From Bacteroidota bacterium (lineage in GTDB: Bacteria; Bacteroidota; Bacteroidia; Flavobacteriales_D; Crocinitomicaceae), in the NCBI GenBank assembly GCA_024280295.1, contig JAJRQK010000051.1:1-57794 (forward strand): 57,794 bases of DNA, read 5' to 3'. Shown here piece by piece: positions 1 to 7,409 of the stretch. A model generated the notes under the pieces. The model saw only the letters and a list, made by a program, of their open reading frames with translations. It had not been told where the DNA came from and ran no database searches. Position 1 is the first letter of the stretch. Every line of letters begins with the position of its first letter. The position numbers were made by a program, and so were the translations under genes.

Positions 1-5
1 ATTGT

Positions 6-293
6 TTAATTGTTTAATTGTACTTTCAATAGTGCATTTCCACGTTGATTTGCTCGTAAATTCACTACGTTTTCTGGCAGTTTTTTGCCGCGTTCAGTTT
101 TCAGTATCGTATAATTTTCACAGGTGAGTGAATAATCTTCTTCGGTGAATTTTCCTTCACCAATAATTGTGAGGGTATTATCAAATCCCCGACAGACTGT
201 TTGATTAGTGTCGTGATGCAGTTTAACCGAAATTTGTGCTGTCATTGGCCATGATATTATAACCGTTGTGAGAAATGAAAGTAAGTATTTCAT
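6..293 (-). CDS. small exported protein, unknown function
   Basis: A 95-residue protein with an N-terminal signal peptide (hydrophobic run at about residues 4-19, ending in MTAQ), so it is probably exported. The mature part holds two cysteines, at C34 and C58, which could form one disulfide. The stretch RGFDNTLTI weakly recalls the RGxDNP(I/V) motif that opens immunoglobulin-like domains in GldM-type gliding and secretion proteins, but this is far too short for a GldM protein. The stop codon lies in the window, so the gene is complete. I do not recognise a function. It is separated from the next upstream gene on the same strand by a strong terminator and so is probably transcribed on its own. 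Confidence 0.6.
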   Translation of the reverse strand: MKYLLSFLTTVIISWPMTAQISVKLHHDTNQTVCRGFDNTLTIIGEGKFTEEDYSLTCENYTILKTERGKKLPENVVNLRANQRGNALLKVQLNN

Positions 294-357
294 AAATTTA
301 GTTTTGAGTCATTTATAGAATGATACTATTGAAAGAAGTAACACAAATTTCGGGTAC

Positions 358-388
358 AAAAAAAGGCCGTTTCATTGAAACGACCTTT
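358..388 (-). terminator. rho-independent terminator
   Basis: A near-perfect inverted repeat (362-374 against 376-388, one G-T wobble) is followed on the minus strand by a run of seven T. It lies 20 bases after the stop codon of the lysine-rich small protein gene and ends that transcript. Confidence 0.85.
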
Positions 389-407
389 ACTACTTTAGAA
401 ACAAGTT

Positions 408-650
408 CTAGTTCTTTTTCTTCTCTCCGCAAGATTTAGCAGCACTAGATGAGCAGCATCCTGAAGATTTTTTACCTTCTGCTGAACAAGCTTTTTTGCT
501 TTTCTTACTTTTTTTCTTCTTCTTTTTCTTCTTTTTATCGTCGTCGTCTTTGTTTACTTCAACTTGAACATCAGTAGTAGCTGAATAAGTTGTAGCAGAA
601 ACTGTTCCTACGAACAAAAAGAATGATAATGCAAATAATACCTTTTTCAT
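408..650 (-). CDS. exported poly-lysine, cysteine-rich small protein
   Basis: An 80-residue protein in three blocks. Residues 1-19 are a signal peptide (FFLFVGTVSA). Residues about 34-53 are an acidic DDDD stretch running straight into a nearly uninterrupted lysine tract. Residues 54-80 carry four cysteines (C54, a CC pair at 65-66, and C74) among serine, alanine and lysine, ending KKKN. I do not know a function. The composition suggests an envelope protein that binds a polyanion (LPS, teichoic-like polymer or DNA) or metal, but that is inference. It sits 33 bases after psd on the same strand, so it may be the last gene of the ftsH-cdsA-psd operon, and a strong terminator follows it. Confidence 0.65.
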   Translation of the reverse strand: MKKVLFALSFFLFVGTVSATTYSATTDVQVEVNKDDDDKKKKKKKKKSKKSKKACSAEGKKSSGCCSSSAAKSCGEKKKN

Positions 651-683
651 GATCTATAATTTTGAATTGTCAATTTACGAATA

Positions 684-1349
684 TTAAACGAGTTCACCGA
701 GTTTAGTTAGTTTTCCTTGCACTTTATCACCAATTTTAACATTTAACTTAGTTCCAAGAGGTAAAAAGACATCAATTCTAGATCCAAACTTGATGAAACC
801 AAATTCTTCTCCTGTCACTGCTTTTTGCTCAGGTTCGGCATAATAACAAATTCTTCGAGCTACTGCTCCAGCAATTTGTCGAAATAACACTTGCTGTCCA
901 TTTGTATGCTCTGTCACAAAAGTTGATCGTTCATTGTCTGTGCTGCTCTTCGGATGCCAAGCAACAAGGAAAAGTCCTTTGTGATATTTCACATACTTCA
1001 CAATTCCTGAAATCGGATGATAGTTCGCATGAACATTCATGGGAGACATAAAAATTGAAATTTGAATACGTCTATCTTTAAGGTACTCAGTTTCTTCGGT
1101 TTCTTCTATCACAACGATCTTTCCATCGGCAGGACACATGACATCATTCTCTTCGAAAGTGCAAATTCTCGCTGGAATTCGAAAAAACTGAATGATCAAA
1201 TATGCCATTACTAGTGCACCGATACTCAATAAAATGAAGAGCCAAAGCCATCCACTCCATCTGAAAAAGAAGTAGTTACCAATCTGAATTATTGACAAAA
1301 TCAATAATCCAATCATCATTACTAGATAGCCTTCTCGATGTAGTTTCAT
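684..1349 (-). CDS. psd: phosphatidylserine decarboxylase, short form
   Basis: Converts phosphatidylserine to phosphatidylethanolamine at the inner membrane. The 221-residue protein is the short, archaeal/Bacteroidota-type proenzyme. Two hydrophobic segments (about residues 9-29 and 34-55) anchor it. The family motif CPADGKIV follows at about 71-78. The self-cleavage site is the FGSRID motif, with predicted cleavage between G189 and S190, where the serine becomes the pyruvoyl cofactor of the small alpha chain. It lies 14 bases downstream of cdsA, which supplies the CDP-diacylglycerol from which phosphatidylserine is made, so the two adjacent genes form consecutive parts of one lipid pathway. 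All key residues are visible. Confidence 0.93.
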   Translation of the reverse strand: MKLHREGYLVMMIGLLILSIIQIGNYFFFRWSGWLWLFILLSIGALVMAYLIIQFFRIPARICTFEENDVMCPADGKIVVIEETEETEYLKDRRIQISIFMSPMNVHANYHPISGIVKYVKYHKGLFLVAWHPKSSTDNERSTFVTEHTNGQQVLFRQIAGAVARRICYYAEPEQKAVTGEEFGFIKFGSRIDVFLPLGTKLNVKIGDKVQGKLTKLGELV

Positions 1350-1363
1350 GTGGTGAATTTAAT

Positions 1364-2179
1364 TTAAAAAAGTAGCAAGTAGATGAAGTTCCACATTAAA
1401 AAGAAAGGAACGGTGAATAACATCGCATCAAATCGATCTAAAATCCCACCATGACCAGGTAAAATATTTCCAGAATCTTTAACACCAAGACTTCGTTTCA
1501 TCAACGATTCAATGAGGTCACCTAGAGACGCCGTTAGAGCAATAATTCCCGCAGAAACAGTCCAAAAGAGATATGTGTCAGTGAAATATCCGATTAATAC
1601 TCCAGCAGCGATAGTCATAACTATTCCTCCTATTGTTCCTTCCCAAGTTTTGTTTGGAGAGATTCGCTCGATTAATTTGGTCTTGCCTATCAATCGCCCT
1701 GTTAAGTATGCAAATGTATCGTTCGACCAAATAAGAATAAACATCCCTGCAATAATTGGAAATGAGCTCTTATCATCGAAACTAGTATTGATAAGAAGCA
1801 CGAAGGGCATTGTGACATAAATCAATCCCAGAAGTGAAATCCCCATATTTTCTATGGGATGTTCCTTTTTTCGCCACAATTCAGTTAGAACTGACAAAAA
1901 AATAATGAGTAAGAGAACAAATCCTATTGATGCTTTTGGAATTAATTCATAAATATTCAAGACAAAAATGGTGAGAATTCCACTAGTAGTTATCAAGCCA
2001 GATATCAGTGAAAGTTCACTTTTTTCATGCTCGTCAAATAGTTTGTGAAATTCTGTAACTCCAAGAAACATGAAAATTCCAAAAACAATGGATGCCGCAA
2101 TAGGATGCCAAAATATCGATCCTAGAATTACGGAAACGAAGACTATCCCAGTAAGTGCTCGAACAAGTAGATTACTCAT
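1364..2179 (-). CDS. cdsA: phosphatidate cytidylyltransferase
   Basis: Makes CDP-diacylglycerol from phosphatidic acid and CTP at the cytoplasmic membrane, the branch point for all phospholipids. The 271-residue protein is almost entirely membrane-spanning. The CDP-diglyceride synthetase signature is complete near the C-terminus: S225, K228-R229, K234-D235, H243-G-G, D248-R-x-D251. The start codon overlaps the end of the upstream DUF2007 gene by 8 bases (ATGAGTAA), which implies translational coupling. Gene order rsfS-ftsH-DUF2007-cdsA-psd fits one operon for membrane building and membrane protein quality control. Confidence 0.95.
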   Translation of the reverse strand: MSNLLVRALTGIVFVSVILGSIFWHPIAASIVFGIFMFLGVTEFHKLFDEHEKSELSLISGLITTSGILTIFVLNIYELIPKASIGFVLLLIIFLSVLTELWRKKEHPIENMGISLLGLIYVTMPFVLLINTSFDDKSSFPIIAGMFILIWSNDTFAYLTGRLIGKTKLIERISPNKTWEGTIGGIVMTIAAGVLIGYFTDTYLFWTVSAGIIALTASLGDLIESLMKRSLGVKDSGNILPGHGGILDRFDAMLFTVPFFLMWNFIYLLLF

Positions 2180-2378
2180 GCTCCTTTAATAATCGTTGAG
2201 CTTCTTTTTCAAAATTTTTCGGGACGAGTAAATGAACATAGCCAAATGCATTGTACGAAGAGTCACGACCATCAGAAAATTTCACTTCAATACCTGCATC
2301 TTCAAGAACCAGTTTCTTGATATGTGCCAAATACTCGGTTTGAGATTGATAGACTGAAATCCATGCTGGCTCACTCAC
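2172..2378 (-). CDS. DUF2007-like small protein, GTG start overlapping ftsH
   Basis: The open frame extends upstream to 2495, but that part lies inside ftsH and reads as low-complexity antisense-like sequence. The conserved portion begins at a GTG at 2378. Starting there gives 68 residues, [12 protein letters not shown] to LLKEHE. It has the fold pattern of the DUF2007 putative signal-transducing family: an opening beta strand, a helix TEYLAHIKKLVLEDAGI, then a strand and a closing helix with a VPKNFEKEAQRLL signature. The GTG overlaps the ftsH stop by 8 bases (GTGAGTGA), and the gene's own end overlaps cdsA by 8 bases, so it is wedged between them by two overlaps. The function of the family is unknown. 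The family call is from recall of its pattern. Confidence 0.8.
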   Translation of the reverse strand: MSEPAWISVYQSQTEYLAHIKKLVLEDAGIEVKFSDGRDSSYNAFGYVHLLVPKNFEKEAQRLLKEHE

Positions 2379-4533
2379 CAGCTTCGTCCTTAGTAGCGTT
2401 AGTCTTTTTAGAATCCACATCTTCATTCTTTTCAGTTTCAGATGAAGAATCACCTGTCTTTGATTCAGAAGATACGATTTTCTCTGATGATTCATCCTTG
2501 ACTGTCACTTTTTCGTCAATTTTCACCTTTTTCGTTTCTGATTCAGAAGTCTTCGATTTTACAGACCCATTGGTAGCTATTGTTTCTATGTCCCAAGGTC
2601 GTTTCCCGAAAATTGCTTCCAAATCCTCTTTAAAGATCACTTCGGTTTCTAATAATTTCTCTGCCAATTGGGTTAGCTCTTTCGTATGCTCTTTAAGAAG
2701 TTTTATCGCTCGAGCATATTGCTCTTCAATTATTTTACTTGCCTCTTCATCTATGATTCGGGCAGTGTGATCAGAGTAAGGTTTCGTAAAACCTCCTTCA
2801 CCTTGAGGGTCATAGAAAGAAATATTCCCAATTTTGTCACTCAAACCATAAATTGAAACCATTGCGTAGGCTTGCTTGGTAACTTTTTCTAAGTCACTTA
2901 ATGCACCAGTACTAATCTTTCCAAAGGTTATTTGTTCTGCAGCTCTTCCTCCTAGAGCGCTACACATGTCATCAAGAATTTGTTCTTTGGTTGTAATACT
3001 TCGTTCTTCTGGAAGATACCATGCAGCACCAAGCGACTGCCCACGAGGTACGATTGTAACCTTTACCAGCGGGTGTGCATGTTCAAGCAACCAAGATGTC
3101 GTTGCATGTCCTGCTTCGTGAAATGCAATAGCACGTTTTTCTTGAGGTGAAATAATTTTATTTTTCTTTTCCAATCCACCAATAATACGATCAACAGCAT
3201 CTAAAAAATCTTGTTTCTCAACAGCTTCTTTATTACTTCTAGCAGCAATTAAAGCCGCTTCATTACAAAGGTTGGCAATGTCTGCGCCAGAGAATCCAGG
3301 AGTCTGCTTTGCTAAAAAATCAACATCCAATCCTTCAACCAGTTTCAATGGCTTTAAGTGAACTTTAAAAATAGCATTTCGCTCGTTGATGTCTGGCATG
3401 TCAACATAAATTTGGCGATCGAATCTACCTGCACGCATTAAGGCTTTATCCAAAACGTCAGCTCTGTTGGTTGCCGCTAATATGATTACACCAGAATTAG
3501 TACCGAAGCCATCCATCTCTGTTAAAAGTTGATTTAGCGTATTCTCGCGTTCATCATTAGATCCAAAACTATTGTTCTTTCCTCTTGAGCGACCAATAGC
3601 ATCAATTTCATCAATAAAGATAATGGCCGGTGCTTTTTCTTTTGCTTGCTTGAATAAATCACGAACACGAGAAGCTCCAACCCCAACAAACATTTCTACA
3701 AAATCAGAACCAGATAAAGAGAAAAATGGAACTTGTGCTTCACCAGCAACGGCTTTAGCTAAAAGAGTTTTCCCTGTCCCAGGAGGTCCTACAAGTAGCG
3801 CTCCTTTTGGTATTTTCGCTCCCAGTTTCGTGTATTTTTTTGGTGTTTTTAAAAACTCGACAATCTCTTGAACTTCTTCTTTTGCTTCTACCAACCCTGC
3901 TACATCATCAAATGTAATATCCGTTGATTTCCCTTTTTCATATACTTTCGCCCTAGATTTTCCGATGTTAAAAATTTGACCAGCACCTCCACCACCAGCA
4001 CCTCCACTCATTCGACGCATAACAAATACCCAAATTGCAATCAGAATTATGATGGGCAACATAAAGCCAAGAATGTTACTGAAGTAGTTGATTTCTTCAC
4101 CTTGTCCGTATTTGATTTTTCTAGCCTCTGGGTCTGCGGTAATTCTTCTGCCATTTAAGAGATCCATTTTTTCTTGGAAATAACCAAAATCACCCATTTT
4201 TACCGAGAATTTAGGATTCCCCGAACTAATACTCCGTCCTTCACTCAGTGTTTTAGACATGGCATTAAATTCATCCCCGTTTTCATTTTTCACGAAGGAT
4301 TTTCCATCTTTAGTGAGCTTGAAATCAATTCGAGAGCGGTTGATTACCACTACTTCTTTAACATAACCGGCTTCTGCCAATTCATAGAAAGTTTCTTCTT
4401 CTTGGATCTCACCAGAAGCTCCAGCAGAGAAATAAAAGTTTGCGGCAATTAAAGCTATTCCTACAAATGCATAAATCCAGTAAACTGAGAATGCACTTTT
4501 CTTTTTTCCGTTACTTGGTTTTTTGTCTGCCAT
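2371..4533 (-). CDS. ftsH: ATP-dependent zinc metalloprotease FtsH
   Basis: Membrane-anchored AAA+ protease that degrades unassembled or damaged membrane proteins and short-lived cytosolic regulators. Features in order: TM1 at about 17-37, a periplasmic domain to about 150, TM2 at about 152-173, and a glycine-rich linker. Next come Walker A GPPGTGKT (249-256), Walker B IIFIDEID (304-311), the second region of homology [20 protein letters not shown] (354-373), the zinc site HEAGH (472-476) and a third zinc ligand, probably D547. All active-site elements are intact. The protein is 720 residues, longer than typical FtsH (about 640-650), because of a roughly 70-residue tail after residue 650 rich in Ser, Glu, Lys and Asp. 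The gene lies 8 bases after rsfS. Confidence 0.97.
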   Translation of the reverse strand: MADKKPSNGKKKSAFSVYWIYAFVGIALIAANFYFSAGASGEIQEEETFYELAEAGYVKEVVVINRSRIDFKLTKDGKSFVKNENGDEFNAMSKTLSEGRSISSGNPKFSVKMGDFGYFQEKMDLLNGRRITADPEARKIKYGQGEEINYFSNILGFMLPIIILIAIWVFVMRRMSGGAGGGGAGQIFNIGKSRAKVYEKGKSTDITFDDVAGLVEAKEEVQEIVEFLKTPKKYTKLGAKIPKGALLVGPPGTGKTLLAKAVAGEAQVPFFSLSGSDFVEMFVGVGASRVRDLFKQAKEKAPAIIFIDEIDAIGRSRGKNNSFGSNDERENTLNQLLTEMDGFGTNSGVIILAATNRADVLDKALMRAGRFDRQIYVDMPDINERNAIFKVHLKPLKLVEGLDVDFLAKQTPGFSGADIANLCNEAALIAARSNKEAVEKQDFLDAVDRIIGGLEKKNKIISPQEKRAIAFHEAGHATTSWLLEHAHPLVKVTIVPRGQSLGAAWYLPEERSITTKEQILDDMCSALGGRAAEQITFGKISTGALSDLEKVTKQAYAMVSIYGLSDKIGNISFYDPQGEGGFTKPYSDHTARIIDEEASKIIEEQYARAIKLLKEHTKELTQLAEKLLETEVIFKEDLEAIFGKRPWDIETIATNGSVKSKTSESETKKVKIDEKVTVKDESSEKIVSSESKTGDSSSETEKNEDVDSKKTNATKDEAGE

Positions 4534-4541
4534 TAGTTGTA

Positions 4542-4919
4542 TTAATTAAGGTTTGGGACATCTAATCGATTTGCATCTGCCCAAAGATCTTCAAGGTCAT
4601 AGAATGTACGTGTATCTTTATAGAAAACGTGTGCAACAACATCAATGTAGTCCATGAGAATCCATTCACTTTGATTTTTACCTTCAATGCGCCACGGCTT
4701 CTCGGAGAGTATATTTCGTGTGTGTCTTTCAACAGAAGAGCTAATTCCATCAACTTGAGTAGATGATTCTCCACTACAAATCACAAAGAAATCACAGACT
4801 GCAGTTTCTATTTCTCGTAAGTCGAGAACTACAATATCAGTAGCTTTATTTTCTTGCATTCCTTCAACAATTGTATCACACAAGCGTTGAGAATCATTGT
4901 CGTTCAGTTGTTTACTCAT
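4542..4919 (-). CDS. rsfS: ribosome silencing factor RsfS
   Basis: Binds ribosomal protein uL14 and blocks subunit joining, slowing translation in starvation. The 125-residue length is usual for the family. The core pattern is clear: a helix ending in IVEGMQENKATDIVVLDLR, then CDFFVICSGESSTQV, and the C-terminal part with the WILMDYIDVVAHVF and RTFYDLEDLW blocks. It is the first gene of the ftsH-cdsA operon. A perfect TAnnTTTG box lies 20-27 bases upstream of the start on the minus strand. The divergent neighbour is birA, an arrangement I recall from other Flavobacteriia. Confidence 0.95.
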   Translation of the reverse strand: MSKQLNDNDSQRLCDTIVEGMQENKATDIVVLDLREIETAVCDFFVICSGESSTQVDGISSSVERHTRNILSEKPWRIEGKNQSEWILMDYIDVVAHVFYKDTRTFYDLEDLWADANRLDVPNLN

Positions 4920-4938
4920 TCAGTTGTCTATATCTGTA

Positions 4939-4946
4939 CAAATCTA
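4939..4946 (-). promoter_or_regulatory. candidate -7 box of the rsfS-ftsH operon
   Basis: TAGATTTG on the minus strand matches the Bacteroidota -7 consensus TAnnTTTG exactly. A T-rich GTTTT stretch sits at about the expected -33 spacing. It ends about 20 bases before the rsfS start codon. Confidence 0.5.
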
Positions 4947-4968
4947 CGTTTAAAAATGAATAAAACCG

Positions 4969-4976
4969 TACATTTG
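4969..4976 (+). promoter_or_regulatory. candidate -7 box of birA
   Basis: TACATTTG is an exact TAnnTTTG match, 26 bases before the birA start. GTTTA at 4948-4952 could be a weak -33 element. The box is back-to-back with the rsfS box within one 83-base intergenic region. Confidence 0.5.
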
Positions 4977-5002
4977 AAGTCACTAACTGTTAAAAATACA
5001 GT

Positions 5003-5725
5003 ATGCGATTTGGGCGTAAATTAATTCATCTAGAATCTGTAGATTCAACCAACAATTATGTTGCCAATTTGGTGAAAGACCATGGTTTGGCATCTGGAAC
5101 GGTAATAATGGCAGATGATCAATTCGATGGAAAGGGTCAAAGAGAGGCTGATTGGCTTTCTACGGCAGGGATGAACCTAACTTTGAGTATTTATCTTGAT
5201 GACGTCAATCTGTCAGTTGATCGGCAGTTCAGAATTACCCAACTAATCGCACTTGGAATTCATGAATTTTTGACAACACAAGGAATTGATTCTAGCATTA
5301 AATGGCCGAATGATATTTTGGTTAATGGGCTGAAAATTGGTGGAGTTCTTATTGAGAATCACATTGTGGGCAAGCAAATTAAAAGCACAATAATTGGAAT
5401 TGGATTGAATGTTAATCAAACTGAATTTGATGGATTGCTTGCAACAAGTATGTTGTCAGAAACAGGAAAAACCTATTTATTGAGTGAATTTTATTTTTCG
5501 TTTATTCACACAATGAATGATGTTTGGGAACGATTATGTAATTCTTCTACGCTAGATGAAGTTTATTTAAATTCACTCTATAGAATGAATCAAAAGGCAC
5601 GTTACTCTGATGTGTTGGGTGAGTTTATTGGTGAGATTTGTGGCATTTCTTCAGACGGAAGGCTTCGAATAAAAAAAGATAATGGTATTTCCGAATATTC
5701 GTTGAAGGAAGTGAAATTTTACTGA
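5003..5725 (+). CDS. birA: biotin--[acetyl-CoA-carboxylase] ligase
   Basis: Attaches biotin, via biotinyl-AMP, to the carrier lysine of biotin-dependent carboxylases. The 240-residue protein holds the catalytic domain and a short C-terminal SH3-like domain (from about 195), and lacks the N-terminal helix-turn-helix of the E. coli protein, so it is not expected to repress transcription. The biotin/ATP-binding loop is GKGQREADWLS (43-53). It deviates from the usual GRGQRGRxW but keeps the G-x-GQR core. The second hallmark, KWPNDIL (100-106) with lysine K111 in the following KIGG, is intact. It is divergent from rsfS, and its stop codon directly abuts that of the convergent SRPBCC gene. Confidence 0.93.
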   Translation: MRFGRKLIHLESVDSTNNYVANLVKDHGLASGTVIMADDQFDGKGQREADWLSTAGMNLTLSIYLDDVNLSVDRQFRITQLIALGIHEFLTTQGIDSSIKWPNDILVNGLKIGGVLIENHIVGKQIKSTIIGIGLNVNQTEFDGLLATSMLSETGKTYLLSEFYFSFIHTMNDVWERLCNSSTLDEVYLNSLYRMNQKARYSDVLGEFIGEICGISSDGRLRIKKDNGISEYSLKEVKFY

Positions 5726-6127
5726 TTACTTTGTGAAGTGTTCTTTCAATTTTTTGGTCATGTAATTGAATAGATTTCCCAGTGGTTTTTCAACCATCAT
5801 TTTGAGAAACATATTCACTTCTCCATCAAAGTGGATGTATCCTTCAGTTCCATCATTTTGCTCTGTTGTCTCTATTGTTAAGCGAAACGGAAATGGAGAT
5901 CGGTCTCCTGATTTCATGAAAATTTTCTCAATCCCTTCTTCTCCATCATGAATTAGTGAAATAATTACTCCTCCTTGAACTTTGAATGAGCAATCATCCT
6001 TTGTGGACTTGAAATCTGAAATGCTATCTTGAGGTAAAATGTGGTATAAATTACTCGCATCCTTTAGAAATTCGAAAATTTCTTGTTGAGATGCTGGAAC
6101 GATTACTTTATTACTATCTAAAATCAT
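5726..6127 (-). CDS. SRPBCC/START-like domain protein
   Basis: A 133-residue soluble protein with no signal peptide or membrane segment. The pattern fits the SRPBCC helix-grip fold that binds hydrophobic ligands. It has an N-terminal strand (SNKVIVPASQQEIFEFL) followed by a helix, a series of strands, and a long C-terminal helix with PLGNLFNYMTKKLKEHF. No ligand can be named. It lies 6 bases after pyrE on the same strand and is probably co-transcribed with it. The SRPBCC-pyrE-Nudix-birA cluster is an order I recall from many Flavobacteriia, which suggests a housekeeping role, but the function is unknown. Confidence 0.8.
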   Translation of the reverse strand: MILDSNKVIVPASQQEIFEFLKDASNLYHILPQDSISDFKSTKDDCSFKVQGGVIISLIHDGEEGIEKIFMKSGDRSPFPFRLTIETTEQNDGTEGYIHFDGEVNMFLKMMVEKPLGNLFNYMTKKLKEHFTK

Positions 6128-6133
6128 ACGTTT

Positions 6134-6775
6134 CTAATTTTTCCACTTTGAAGGATTTTTTCTCCACTCACTCAATGACTTAATATCTTCCTCAGAAACT
6201 AGATTTGCTTCTCGCGCATGATCAAGTAAAATGTCGTAATTTGTAAGTGTCACATACGGGCATTTAGCTTGACTGAAATTAATTTCGGCAACGTTAAACC
6301 CGTAAGTAAATATTGCGATTAGTCCTTTAACATCAAGTCCGGCTTCGCGCATCGCATCGACTGCTTTCAAACTACTTCCTCCCGTAGAAATTAAATCTTC
6401 AATAACTACAACTTTTTGGCCTTCTTCGAAATGCCCCTCTATTAGATTTGTCATTCCGTGCTTTTTTGCCTCACTTCGCACGTAAATAAATGGTAAGCCA
6501 AGTTCTTGCGCTACAAGTGCTCCTTGCGCAATCCCGCCAGTTGCAACTCCTGCTATAATATCAGGTTTCCCGTAAAAGTCTAAAACAGCTTCTGCATATC
6601 CTTGGCGAATGAATGTTCGGATGTTAGGGAAGGAAAGTGTCACTCGATTATCGCAATAAATTGGAGACTTAATTCCACTTGCCCAAGTAAACGGATCGTT
6701 AGGTTGTAACTTGATAGCTTTGATTTGTAGCAAAAATTCTGCTACTTTTAAAGCCTTGTCTTCATTCAAAATCAT
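6134..6775 (-). CDS. pyrE: orotate phosphoribosyltransferase
   Basis: Joins orotate to PRPP to form OMP in the fifth step of pyrimidine synthesis; cytosolic, usually a dimer. The 213-residue length is normal. The PRPP-binding loop VVVIEDLISTGGSS (122-135) has the acidic pair E126-D127, and the flexible loop with SEAKKHG (101-107) contributes catalytic lysines. IKSPIYCDNR near residue 35 is the family's orotate-side segment. The start codon is 2 bases from a possible GTG, and 8 bases from the more likely ATG, of the divergent Nudix gene. Its promoter must therefore lie inside that neighbour's coding region. Confidence 0.96.
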   Translation of the reverse strand: MILNEDKALKVAEFLLQIKAIKLQPNDPFTWASGIKSPIYCDNRVTLSFPNIRTFIRQGYAEAVLDFYGKPDIIAGVATGGIAQGALVAQELGLPFIYVRSEAKKHGMTNLIEGHFEEGQKVVVIEDLISTGGSSLKAVDAMREAGLDVKGLIAIFTYGFNVAEINFSQAKCPYVTLTNYDILLDHAREANLVSEEDIKSLSEWRKNPSKWKN

Positions 6776-6783
6776 GGGTGCAA

Positions 6784-7395
6784 ATGTACAAAGTATTTAT
6801 TGATCATAAACCAGTAATTTTCATCGAAAAGGGAGAGGTTACTAACAATTTTTCAACGTTGGAGGCAAAGGATATTATTTCTTTTGAGAAGCAAGCACGA
6901 AAATTATTGAAGTTTTCTTCGCTAGACTGTCCATTGCAAATTATCTGTTCTAATCCAAAGAAGACTTTTAAGGAAATGTTTAAGGATTACATAAAAATTG
7001 ATGCCGCAGGAGGCTTAGTTAAACGAAAGAACGATTACTTGCTTATAAAGAGAAAGGGACTGTGGGATATTCCGAAAGGGAAAATTGACAGAGGTGAAGA
7101 CCCAAAAACTGCAGCACTGAGGGAGGTAGAGGAAGAATGTGGAATTCATGGGCATGAAATTATTTCTGAGCTTTGTGTTACTTATCACACGATGAAATTA
7201 AAGAAACGACTGGCACTGAAACGAACTTTCTGGTATAAAATGAAATACAGTGGATCAAAATCGACAACTCCTCAAAAGAATGAAGGTATTACCAAAGCGA
7301 AATGGATGTCTGAAGATTATATGCTTGCCATAAGAGGAAGGACCTATGGTTCAATCAATGAAGTGCTAGATCAATTTTTGCAGGATCGATGCTGA
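6784..7395 (+). CDS. Nudix hydrolase
   Basis: Hydrolyses a nucleoside diphosphate linked to another moiety; the substrate is not predictable. I chose the ATG at 6784 (MYKVFIDHKP); a GTG two codons upstream at 6778 is also possible. The 203-residue protein has an N-terminal region of about 70 residues outside the Nudix fold. The complete Nudix box runs G99 to I121: GKIDRGED, then REVEEECGI, with the GX5EX7REUXEEXGU spacing exact. It is head-to-head with pyrE with no room for separate promoters, an arrangement I recall from other Flavobacteriia. A role in nucleotide housekeeping is inferred from that position only. Confidence 0.88.
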   Translation: MYKVFIDHKPVIFIEKGEVTNNFSTLEAKDIISFEKQARKLLKFSSLDCPLQIICSNPKKTFKEMFKDYIKIDAAGGLVKRKNDYLLIKRKGLWDIPKGKIDRGEDPKTAALREVEEECGIHGHEIISELCVTYHTMKLKKRLALKRTFWYKMKYSGSKSTTPQKNEGITKAKWMSEDYMLAIRGRTYGSINEVLDQFLQDRC

Positions 7396-7409
7396 ATCCT
7401 CGAAATCAA

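Noticed and set aside
2379-2495. Upstream part of the DUF2007 open frame
   Set aside because: It lies fully inside ftsH and reads as low-complexity sequence. The GTG at 2378 fits the family's length.
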